Positions 24,601 through 30,892 of a stretch of DNA of 30,892 nt are shown in pieces; within the stretch, counting starts at the first letter, position 1, and every line of letters begins with the position of its first letter. The notes under the pieces were generated by a model. That model made no database searches. It saw only the letters and a program-made list of their open reading frames with translations, and was not told the DNA's origin. The stretch spans positions 1-30,892 of the forward strand of contig CAYMUL010000038.1 in assembly GCA_964393605.1 (NCBI GenBank), given 5' to 3'. The stretch is from CAYMUL01 sp964393605. GTDB taxonomy: Bacteria > Bacteroidota > Ignavibacteria > Ignavibacteriales > Ignavibacteriaceae. A program made the position numbers and the translations under genes.

Positions 24601-26611
24601 TGGTATAAATAAAATTGCTTCCTTTATAAATAAAGATTGCAGATGCGGCTGTTTCCGAAAGGATACGAAACTTGTATTCGCTTTCGGCAAGCGATAATTC
24701 GGAATTTTTTCGTTCCGTAATGTCGAACGCAGTTCCAAGCACAGTTACTCTACCTCCGAAATTTATAATCCCTGCCGAAAAATCAATCCATCTTTCCTCT
24801 CCGTTTTTCCGAACAATCTTTACTTCATATCGTAACGGAACCGCATCGCCGCGCTGACGTGCAAATCCTCTTTCCTTAACTATTTCTTTAAAGTCGGGAT
24901 GAATGATTTGCCAAAAATCCATTTCTATTAATTCTGAATAACTGTAGCCGCTAAGAACTTCGCAAGCGGGGTTTGCATAAATAATTTTCTCTCCGCTAAA
25001 CATAAAAATGGCAGATGAAGTAGTTTCGGAAAGAGTTCTGAATTTTGCTTCGCTTTCAATCAACTCTTCCTGAAGTTTCTTTCGCTTGCTAATATCTCTT
25101 AATACTCCCTCAACACCGGTGATATTTTTTTTATCGTCATAAGTGTAATGAGAGCTCATTGAAACATAAACTGCCTCGCCGTTTTTAGTTTTCATCTGTG
25201 TTTCGAAATCATTCACTTCGCCGTTTTCATGAAGCAGTTTCAAAATCAGATCTCGATCCTCCGGATTTTTATAAAAGAAACTTGCGTGTTTATACAACAC
25301 TTCTTCCACTTTAAAGCCGGAATGTTTTTCAATCGATGGACTGACTTCAATCAGAAATCCGTTGATATCGGTTTGATAGAAAATATCCTGCACGTTCTTA
25401 AAAATGTTTTTATATCTTTCCTGACTGAGCTTCAGTTCTGCTTCAACTTGCTTGCGATCGCTGACGTTACGCATGACGCCGACGAAATATTTTTTTCCTC
25501 CTTTAGAAAATTCGCCGTAAGAAATTTCGAGAGGAACTTCACGCCCGTCTTTATGCAGACCGGGAAATTCAACCGCTTTCCAATCGATAGAACGAATGTT
25601 TGAAACTGCATATTGCAACACAGCTTGTTTGTGCTTATCGCGGAATCGTGAAGGCATGAGAATAGTCATTTCCTTTCCCAATAATTCATGAGTCTTGTAA
25701 CCAAGTATTCCTTCGATTGCTTCATTCACGAAAATCATAATGCGGCTCTCTTGATCGATTACAACGATTGCATCGTTCAAAGAGTTTGTTACAACGCGGT
25801 ACTGCTCTTCGCTCTCTTTTAATTCAAGTTCGACAAGTTTTTGAATTGTGATATCTTCAATTGTACCGTCGTAATAAATTATTTTGTTATGTTCATCGCG
25901 AATGGCTTTTGCGCTTTCACGAATGAAAACGGTTGAGCCGTCTTTTTTCTTCCAGCTTGTTTCGAAGCCGTGAACCTCGCCAATTTCCGCCATGTGTTTA
26001 TGAAATTGCCGGCGTGCATCATCCGAATTAAAACCATTCGACTCTAAATTTCTTTGAGCGAGTTCTTCGAAAGAATCAAAGCCAAGCATTTCAACTATTT
26101 TTTTATTCGCAATAAGAATTTTTCCGGCGGGAGTTGTTCTGTATAAACCAATTGTAGAATTATCGTACAAAGAGCGGAATTGTTCTTCACTCTTTTGCAG
26201 TTTTATTTTAATTTTTTTTCGTTCGATTGCAGAACCGATTGCGCGGGAAAGTATATAATCATTCAATCTTGGTTTGGAAAGAAAATCTTCCGCACCCAAC
26301 CTGACAACTTTGGTTGCCGTTGCAATATCATTAACTCCGGTTAAAACAATAATAGGAATTGTTTGGTATTTATTTAGCAGAGTTTGCGCCGTTTCAACGC
26401 CGCGGCTGTCCGGTAACGATAAATCTGATAAAATGATTTTAACTTCATTATTATCGAGGAATGAAATAGCGTCATTCAGGTTTTCGACCCAATGGAGTGT
26501 GTATTGTTTCAAATCGCGTGAGATAAACATTTCCCGGATTAATCTTTCGTCGCCGGGGTTATCTTCAATCAATAAAATATTTTTCTTGTCGGTATTCATT
26601 TTAGTATCCAT
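21668..26611 (-). CDS. Giant hybrid histidine kinase, REC-(PAS)9-HisKA-HATPase-REC
   Basis: This 1647-residue cytoplasmic protein has no signal peptide or transmembrane segment. An N-terminal receiver (about 8-130, acceptor Asp63) is followed by nine PAS units, starting near residues 145, 270, 399, 524, 648, 771, 902, 1028 and 1150, several ending in the PAC-type D-I-T/S-x-R/K signature. A HisKA domain with His1289 (NMSHELRTPF), a HATPase domain (N box NLVDNAIKYT, DSGMGIP, GTGLGL) and a C-terminal receiver (Asp1577) complete it. PAS units 4 and 5 are close duplicates. The many PAS units suggest integration of several soluble signals or redox states; ligands are unknown. It is the last gene of the phosphorelay locus, and 90 bases separate it from the gene upstream. 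Confidence 0.95.
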   Translation of the reverse strand: MDTKMNTDKKNILLIEDNPGDERLIREMFISRDLKQYTLHWVENLNDAISFLDNNEVKIILSDLSLPDSRGVETAQTLLNKYQTIPIIVLTGVNDIATATKVVRLGAEDFLSKPRLNDYILSRAIGSAIERKKIKIKLQKSEEQFRSLYDNSTIGLYRTTPAGKILIANKKIVEMLGFDSFEELAQRNLESNGFNSDDARRQFHKHMAEIGEVHGFETSWKKKDGSTVFIRESAKAIRDEHNKIIYYDGTIEDITIQKLVELELKESEEQYRVVTNSLNDAIVVIDQESRIMIFVNEAIEGILGYKTHELLGKEMTILMPSRFRDKHKQAVLQYAVSNIRSIDWKAVEFPGLHKDGREVPLEISYGEFSKGGKKYFVGVMRNVSDRKQVEAELKLSQERYKNIFKNVQDIFYQTDINGFLIEVSPSIEKHSGFKVEEVLYKHASFFYKNPEDRDLILKLLHENGEVNDFETQMKTKNGEAVYVSMSSHYTYDDKKNITGVEGVLRDISKRKKLQEELIESEAKFRTLSETTSSAIFMFSGEKIIYANPACEVLSGYSYSELIEMDFWQIIHPDFKEIVKERGFARQRGDAVPLRYEVKIVRKNGEERWIDFSAGIINFGGRVTVLGTAFDITERKNSELSLAESEYKFRILSETAASAIFIYKGSNFIYTNPAGESITGYTSAELYEKHFWEIVHPDHQEMIRERGIARQRGEEIPNRYEFKIVRKDGEMRWVDFTAGMIMYGGGPAALGTAFDITDRKQTEKILHDQSKLLSNVISALPVGLWIMNKEGKIIHGNPAGQKIWAGAKYVGVDQFGEYKGWWLNTGELIKPEEWAAARAITNKETSLNEEIEIECFDGTRKIILNSALPIINSRDEVDAAIIINVDITELKQAEQAIKKSEKKYKKFFDDDLSGNFKSTPDGKITMCNNSFVKILGCESIEQVLEMDAFQLYPERKNRNKFLNELKEKKRLEGFETTLVACDGRLIYIVENVIGIFDDNGELKEIVGYIFDITNIKKAEKALIDSEFRYRQLFNSNPQPMWVYDMDTLSFLAVNDAAIEHYGYSREEFLNMTIKDIRPKEDIPKLMNSVKIIDGVDHAGTWRHIKKDGSLIHVNIISHNLNFDGKNADLILATDVTEKLKIEEEVQKLSSAVNQSSVSIIITDIDGNIEYANPFFTKLTGYELEEVLGKNPRLLNTGYHDQYLYSQLWNTILSGKIWHGEMFNKKKNGETYWANSVISPIFNSDGKITHFVAIEEDITEKNKLLEELIIAKDKAEEMNRVKSYFFANMSHELRTPFVGILGFAELLQDTLVNNEDKEMVDRIIVSSKRMQDTLTKILDVTNLEFSETRTYNNELNIDNVLEKVYSTFLPAATNKNLTLKLNLQFNSLKINSDERLLVGILNNLVDNAIKYTERGEIEILAKAENDRLIIRVKDSGMGIPEDKHELIFTEFRQVSEGLDRAFEGTGLGLTIAQKFAKLLGGEILVESKVDRGSTFTLDIPIAGNGGRGKDVSKIEIEKSGGLPKRAHSTKKILYVEDDQINADVVKLFLSKYYNIDVVESVDHSLVKLKDEKYNLLLLDIHLGQGVSGVELIQFLNRDNYYKKIPKVAVTAFAGKEEREFFLSIGLDDLITKPFRLRDLLSVVDQLIKK

Positions 26612-26701
26612 TTCAAGATGTTCACCGCAGAGGATTTGTGTTCAAATAAAATCACTTCGCCGTTCATCTTTCTTACATTATTTTTCATCAAGTTATTCAT
26701 C

Positions 26702-27883
26702 TTAACCGAAAACATATTCTGAATCATCAGGTTTTATTTCGGTTGAATATTTTTCATTTCCCTCATCAATTTTACGAGGTAAAGAAATTTTAACAGTAGT
26801 TCCTTCTCCTAACTCACTTTGAATTACTATAGATCCGCCGTGTGCATCGATAAATTCTTTGCAAATCTTTAACCCGAAACCGCTTCCGCTTTCTTTCGCA
26901 GTACCAAGTGTTGTGCGAAAATTTTTTTCCTCAAAAAGTTTATTAATTTGTTCATGAGTCATACCGGTGCCGCTATCGTTGACAAGTATTTCGATGTTTC
27001 CGTTATTGTGAATGGCAGAGATTTCCACTTTACCTTCCCTTGCGGTAAATTTAATTGCGTTCGCGATCAAGTTCTGAAAAAGTGAGTTGAGCATTTTTTC
27101 ATCGGCAATAAGAAGGTTATCCTCCGCCACATTGTTGATGAGCAAAATTTGTTTTTCTAATGCGTTATACTTCACGGCATTCATCGCATTATCGATTGTC
27201 TGTTTCAGTTTAACCGAAGAGGGATTCAATTCAAATTTACCCGCTTTCATCAAAGTCCAATTCAATAAATTTTCAAGTAGCGAGAACTGATTTTTCGCAA
27301 CGCCGTGAAGGTCATGAATATATTTTTTAACTTCATCGATAGGAAGTGAATCAAACTCCGTAACGATTAATTCCGTCAATCCAATCAGTCCGTGTAAAGG
27401 GCTACGGAGATCGTGCGCGATGATTGACAAAAATTTGTTTTCATCTTTTTCAACATCGAAATGATTTTTATAAATCTTTGTAAAACTTCGCTGGTAATTT
27501 TTTCGTTCGATAGCGAAAAGAATTGAGCGTTGCAGGTTGAAAGAATTTATCTCATCTTTCAGAATGTAATCTTGCGCGCCGGATTGAACTGCATGACGTG
27601 CAAGTTCTTCATCTTGAAGATTGGAAATGATAATCACCGGCTCGCAAGTCATGTCGAGGCACATAGAATTTATCGTTTCAGCTCCAACGCTGTCGGAGAG
27701 ATTTAAGTCGAGTAAAATCGCATCGATTTTATTTGTTTTCAAGAAAGTTTTTGCGTCGAGCAAATTATCTTTCCAGATCAATGAATATTTTTCGTGTCGG
27801 GTTGAAGAAAGATATTCTTTAATTAATCTCGCGTCTCCCGGGTTGTCTTCAATCAATAATATTTTTATTGCGGATGTATTCAT
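26702..27883 (-). CDS. REC-HisKA-HATPase kinase (response-regulator-kinase fusion)
   Basis: This 393-residue protein couples an N-terminal receiver (IEDNPGD motif; acceptor Asp59 in LLDLNLSDS) to a HisKA domain with His157 (SIIAHDLRSPLHG) and a HATPase domain (NLIANAIKFT, DSGTGM, GSGFGLKICKEF). Such receiver-first kinases can be switched by upstream phosphotransfer. The start at 27883 is chosen over an in-frame ATG at 27922 because GAGGTG stands at the right distance before it and the 13 extra residues do not look like family sequence. There is no sensor domain or membrane segment, so it probably receives its signal from a partner in the locus. Cytoplasmic. Confidence 0.93.
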   Translation of the reverse strand: MNTSAIKILLIEDNPGDARLIKEYLSSTRHEKYSLIWKDNLLDAKTFLKTNKIDAILLDLNLSDSVGAETINSMCLDMTCEPVIIISNLQDEELARHAVQSGAQDYILKDEINSFNLQRSILFAIERKNYQRSFTKIYKNHFDVEKDENKFLSIIAHDLRSPLHGLIGLTELIVTEFDSLPIDEVKKYIHDLHGVAKNQFSLLENLLNWTLMKAGKFELNPSSVKLKQTIDNAMNAVKYNALEKQILLINNVAEDNLLIADEKMLNSLFQNLIANAIKFTAREGKVEISAIHNNGNIEILVNDSGTGMTHEQINKLFEEKNFRTTLGTAKESGSGFGLKICKEFIDAHGGSIVIQSELGEGTTVKISLPRKIDEGNEKYSTEIKPDDSEYVFG

Positions 27884-27886
27884 ATT

Positions 27887-27892
27887 CACCTC
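27887..27892 (-). promoter_or_regulatory. Ribosome binding site that fixes the kinase start
   Basis: On the minus strand, GAGGTG ends three bases before the ATG at 27883. It is the strongest Shine-Dalgarno match in the locus and decides for this start over the upstream ATG at 27922. Confidence 0.7.
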
Positions 27893-27964
27893 GTTGTGTA
27901 AGTATGTTTTTGGAATTAACATTTTTTTAGTTCAATCTTTTTTTAGAAATTTTTGCAAACATTT

Positions 27965-28417
27965 TCAAGCGGCATCCTTCGGAAGTTTAACAATGGAAAA
28001 CCAAAAGTTTTCGATTGAGCGAATCACCTTAATAAAATTTTCCAGGTTCAGCGGCTTTGATATGTAGCAGTTTGCATGATAATTATAAGACTTGATAATA
28101 TCTTCTTCAGCCCGCGAAGTTGTTAAGACAATTACGGGAATGCGCTTTAACAGTTCATTATTTTTTATTTCATGCAAAACTTCGATACCCGATTTTTTGG
28201 GAAGATTTAAGTCGAGCAGTATTAAATCCGGTCGTACAACTTTATCGAACCCATTCTCGCGGAATAAAAAATCCAACGCTTGTTCACCATCTTCGGCAAT
28301 GAAAAGATTATTAATAATTTTATTATCGCACAGAGCTTCTTTTGTTAGGCGCACATCGCCGGGGTTATCTTCAACCAAAAGTATATTGATAGGATTACAC
28401 AAATTTTTAGTATCCAT
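27965..28417 (-). CDS. Single-domain response regulator, Rcp1 type
   Basis: This 150-residue protein is a receiver domain only: acidic pocket VEDNPGD (16-22), acceptor Asp69 in LILLDLNLPKKSG, the VLTTS switch segment and the SKPLN lysine near 122. The insertion FLFRENGFDKVVRPDL and the DVRLTKEAL helix are typical of the Rcp1-like regulators that pair with phytochrome-type or CHASE3/PAS kinases. GGAGAG precedes the ATG. The gene overlaps the CHASE3 kinase gene by 11 bases, strong evidence for a kinase-regulator pair. With no output domain it must signal through protein contact or pass the phosphoryl group on. Confidence 0.93.
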   Translation of the reverse strand: MDTKNLCNPINILLVEDNPGDVRLTKEALCDNKIINNLFIAEDGEQALDFLFRENGFDKVVRPDLILLDLNLPKKSGIEVLHEIKNNELLKRIPVIVLTTSRAEEDIIKSYNYHANCYISKPLNLENFIKVIRSIENFWFSIVKLPKDAA

Positions 28418-30155
28418 TATTTCTCTCCTTTTTCGAAATAGTAAAACAAACCGAAGTACCTATTCCGACTTCGGACTCAATCCAGATTTTTCCGCAGTGT
28501 CTTTCAACAATTCTTTTGCAAACAGCCAAACCGATTCCTGTTCCCTGAAATTTATGGTTGTTCAGACTGCGGAAAATTTCAAAAACTTTTTCTTTATATT
28601 TTTCATTGATGCCGATTCCGTTATCCCTGAATTCGAATCTCCATTCATCTTTAAATTCTTTTGTCGCGATTTTGATCTCCGGTTTAGTTTCCCCGCGGAA
28701 TTTTATGGAGTTATCAATTATGTTTTGCATTAATCTTGATATCTGCGCAGAGTCGCAAAAAATTGCGGGAAGGTTTTCATAATTGATAACCGCATCCGAT
28801 TCTTGAATTTTATATTTCAGGTTCAGCATCGCGGCAGCAAGAATTTCGGAAGAATTTTGTAGCGTGAAATGATTTCCCTTAGTCTGAATACGCGAATAAT
28901 CGAGCAGGTCATTGATGAGTGCTTGCATTCTGGTTGCGCCGTCGGTCGCAAAATTTATGAAATCATTTGCGGCATCATCTAATTTATCTTTATATCTGTT
29001 CGAAAGAAGTTGAGTATAGCTTGAAACCATTCTGAGCGGTTCTTGTAAATCGTGCGAAGCGATGTAAGCGAATTGTTCAAGTTCGGTGTTCGAGCGTTTT
29101 AATTCTTCGAGAAAAAAAGCACGCTCATGTTCTATCTTTTTTCTTTCCGAAATATTTTCTACGACGGCGATAAAATAATCGGGATGATTTGCTTTGTCTC
29201 TTATTAACGAAACGGTGAGTTCAACCCAAACGATCGAGCCGTCTTTTCTGAGATATCTTTTCTCCATCGAATAGAAATCAATTTCGCCGAGAAGTAATTG
29301 TCTAACGTTACTGAGATCTGCTTCAAGATCATCGGGATGAGTAATTTCTTGAAAAGTTTTTGTAATCATTTCATCGAAAGAATAGCCTGTGATTTCACAA
29401 AACTTTTGGTTTAGATTCATGAACTTGCCGGGCAGAGAAACGTGGGCAATACCAACTGCGGCTTGTTCGAATGTTCCGCGAAAACGAATTTCACTTTTGT
29501 TAAGTTCAGCTTCAGCCGTTTGCAGTTTTGCAAAATCTTTTTTTATGATTATTAGAGAGATCGTAACGAACAGAATAGCAATCCCACCGCCAAAATAAAT
29601 GGCGATGAAAATTTGTTCCGCGCGTAATCTTTGTTCGGCTGTGTATTCTTTATAAAATGTTAATTCCTCATTTTGCAAAACAGAAATAATTCGCCCGATT
29701 TCTTGAAGTAAATTGATACCTCTTTCGGTTTGAATCAATTGTTGCGCGGCGTTAAATCCTTGATTACGATAAACATTCAAAGAGCTGTCGGAAAATTCTA
29801 TTCTTCTTTCAATCATCTCGAAGAGTGTATCGATCAATAAATAATTTTTATTGTTCTCGCTCAAGTAAAGATTTAAATCCGCTTTTTCAGAATTCAATTT
29901 TTCAAGTGCTTCATCAACAGAAGTGAGATGAGATTCCTTCCCGGTAAGAATAAAATTTCGCACACCGTTGTGTATATCTTTGATGTTATGATGTATGTTG
30001 TCCAGCTTGATAATAACAGCGTGCGTTTTATTCCCCGCCGCTGATACTTCCTGTAGCCGTTCAACATTTTGATATGTTAAAACGGCAATCACGAGTAGAG
30101 TGAACATCGCGAGAATGTAACCGATATAGACTTTATTTTTGATTGATGGATTCAC
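28407..30155 (-). CDS. CHASE3-PAS sensor histidine kinase
   Basis: This 582-residue membrane kinase has transmembrane helices at about 11-28 and 182-205. They enclose an extracytoplasmic CHASE3 domain, an all-helical sensor recognisable by VRNFILTGKESHL near 65-77. A PAS/PAC unit (222-340), a HisKA domain with His368 (IASHDLQEPLR) and a HATPase domain (NIIDNSIKFR, DNGIGI, GTGIGLAVCKRI) follow. The ASHDLQEPLR box is the type found in kinases that use Rcp1-like regulators. The start codon is GTG at 30155, 12 bases after the upstream receiver gene, with no clear ribosome binding site, suggesting coupled translation. The ligand is unknown. Confidence 0.94.
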   Translation of the reverse strand: MNPSIKNKVYIGYILAMFTLLVIAVLTYQNVERLQEVSAAGNKTHAVIIKLDNIHHNIKDIHNGVRNFILTGKESHLTSVDEALEKLNSEKADLNLYLSENNKNYLLIDTLFEMIERRIEFSDSSLNVYRNQGFNAAQQLIQTERGINLLQEIGRIISVLQNEELTFYKEYTAEQRLRAEQIFIAIYFGGGIAILFVTISLIIIKKDFAKLQTAEAELNKSEIRFRGTFEQAAVGIAHVSLPGKFMNLNQKFCEITGYSFDEMITKTFQEITHPDDLEADLSNVRQLLLGEIDFYSMEKRYLRKDGSIVWVELTVSLIRDKANHPDYFIAVVENISERKKIEHERAFFLEELKRSNTELEQFAYIASHDLQEPLRMVSSYTQLLSNRYKDKLDDAANDFINFATDGATRMQALINDLLDYSRIQTKGNHFTLQNSSEILAAAMLNLKYKIQESDAVINYENLPAIFCDSAQISRLMQNIIDNSIKFRGETKPEIKIATKEFKDEWRFEFRDNGIGINEKYKEKVFEIFRSLNNHKFQGTGIGLAVCKRIVERHCGKIWIESEVGIGTSVCFTISKKERNNGY

Positions 30156-30167
30156 TTTATTTTATTC

Positions 30168-30563
30168 TCAATTCAGATGCAATGTTTCAGTTGGTTCGTT
30201 AAAAATGTTTGTAAGAGTTTTAGGAATTTTCACGAGCATCTCTTTTTTGGTTATGAATGCAGACGCTCCGGCACGAATGGATTCTTCAACATATTTTTTC
30301 CCTTCGAATATTGTCAGGATAACAATCTTCACTTCAGGATTAATTTCTTTTAACGAACGCGATACTTCAAAACCATCCATGCCCGGCAATCCAACATCGA
30401 TTATGGCAAAATGCGGATTAATATTGTCAATAGTATCAAGAGCTTCTTCACCGCTTGCGGCGGTATGAACCACTAATGTGGGGAACAATTCGCTAATCCA
30501 CGAACTGAGCGACGTGCGTAGTGCAGGATGATCTTCGATTATTAGAAGAGTTTTATTTTTCAT
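30168..30563 (-). CDS. Lone NarL/FixJ-like receiver domain protein
   Basis: This 131-residue protein is a receiver only: IIEDHPALR (9-15), acceptor Asp56 in FAIIDVGLPGMDG, VILTIFEGKKYV and ITKKE at the C-terminal lysine. The sequence type is that of NarL/FixJ regulators, which normally continue into a LuxR-type helix-turn-helix. Here the protein stops right after the receiver and no HTH remnant follows. I start it at ATG 30563, which has AGGA five bases upstream, rather than at the TTG at 30581. It is the first gene of the phosphorelay locus, so its promoter should lie in 30564-30744. Confidence 0.9.
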   Translation of the reverse strand: MKNKTLLIIEDHPALRTSLSSWISELFPTLVVHTAASGEEALDTIDNINPHFAIIDVGLPGMDGFEVSRSLKEINPEVKIVILTIFEGKKYVEESIRAGASAFITKKEMLVKIPKTLTNIFNEPTETLHLN

Positions 30564-30567
30564 CGTT

Positions 30568-30571
30568 TCCT
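30568..30571 (-). promoter_or_regulatory. Ribosome binding site of the lone receiver gene
   Basis: AGGA on the minus strand lies five bases before the ATG at 30563 and supports that start over the TTG six codons upstream. Confidence 0.6.
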
Positions 30572-30744
30572 GTTTGTTCAATTAAAAAATTCATAAAATA
30601 TTTTTTTACGATGCAAACGTAATTCGCTCAACTCAAGGATTTTGTAAGAATAGTTTGATTGTTTGCGTAAGGTAAGTTTGAATTAATTTGGAGTGAGAAG
30701 AAGTTAAGCAACCCTTTGTATTTTCATATTTCGTGATTATCACG

Positions 30745-30852
30745 ATTAGAGATAGAACACTGATAACGCTGATTGTGACAGATATTCGCAGATAGAAATC
30801 AGTGCAAATCAGTTAAATCTGTGTCATCAGTGTGCTATTGGAAGTTTTGCGT
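30745..30852 (-). repeat. Dispersed 108-bp intergenic repeat, copy 2 (inverted)
   Basis: The reverse complement begins ACGCAAAACTTCCAATAGCA and aligns without gaps to 7149-7256 over 108 bases, about 91 identities by hand count. The unit is rich in CTGAT, ATCTG and ATCAG words spaced about 8 to 12 bases apart. It is non-coding on both strands as far as I can see. Confidence 0.85.
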
Positions 30853-30892
30853 ACTTTAGTTCATCACCAATTCTGGCAAAATATTTCTTTCA

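Larger units (their letters stand above)
30564..30892. other. Right-edge intergenic segment
   Basis: No gene is seen from the receiver start to the window edge. The segment should contain the promoter of the phosphorelay locus, but no clear box stands out. It also carries the second full copy of the 108-bp dispersed repeat. Confidence 0.5.

Noticed and set aside
27884..27922. Upstream ATG start for the REC-kinase protein
   Set aside because: GAGGTG sits just before the inner ATG at 27883, and the extra residues do not resemble receiver N-termini.
28092..28733. 213-codon plus-strand open frame
   Set aside because: It is antisense to the Rcp1-like receiver and the CHASE3 kinase, both of which have clear conserved motifs; its sequence is serine/phenylalanine-rich and unlike any protein I know.

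Overview
The window comes from an AT-rich bacterium, most likely a member of the Ignavibacteria or a close relative in the Bacteroidota/Chlorobiota group. This is an inference. It rests on a Por/type IX secretion (T9SS) C-terminal sorting domain with the FPNPFNP motif typical of that group, two sortilin/VPS10-type BNR proteins, large cytoplasmic multi-PAS hybrid kinases, and a complete lipoprotein acyltransferase. No rRNA, tRNA, CRISPR array, transposase or phage gene was seen.

Layout. Positions 261-6512 (minus strand) hold a glutamate dehydrogenase gene, probably preceded by a small overlapping ORF. It is followed by two paralogous PEP/pyruvate-binding (ATP-grasp type) proteins that lack the usual phosphohistidine domain. 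Positions 6610-6927 (minus) encode a SugE/Gdx-type SMR exporter. Positions 7482-10751 (plus) encode a secreted 1089-residue VPS10/BNR protein that ends in a strong terminator. Positions 10826-12298 form a compact unit: an AAA ATPase with a DUF234/PD-(D/E)XK-like C-terminus, flanked on both sides by near-identical 39-bp palindromes. Positions 12603-17787 (plus) are a tight housekeeping run: YbjQ-like protein, Era, EamA transporter, acylphosphatase, IspF, DedA protein and Lnt. A Rid-family gene faces it at 17793-18179 (minus). Positions 18255-20834 (plus) encode a second VPS10/BNR protein, this one carrying a T9SS sorting tail.

Positions 20835-21667 are a gene-free island packed with degenerate repeats: a 197-bp-period tandem repeat with inverted ends, an octamer repeat, a fragment of a dispersed repeat, and an inverted repeat at the stop codon of the next gene. 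Full copies of the dispersed 108-bp repeat lie at 7149-7256 and, inverted, at 30745-30852.

Positions 21668-30563 (minus) form a five-gene phosphorelay locus: a lone NarL-like receiver, a CHASE3-PAS histidine kinase, an Rcp1-type receiver, a REC-HisKA-HATPase protein, and a 1647-residue REC-(PAS)9-HisKA-HATPase-REC hybrid kinase. None of the five has a DNA-binding or enzymatic output domain, so the output must lie elsewhere or work by protein-protein contact.

The most unusual items are the palindrome-ATPase-palindrome unit, the output-less phosphorelay, the paired kinase-like proteins linked to glutamate dehydrogenase, and the family of intergenic repeats.
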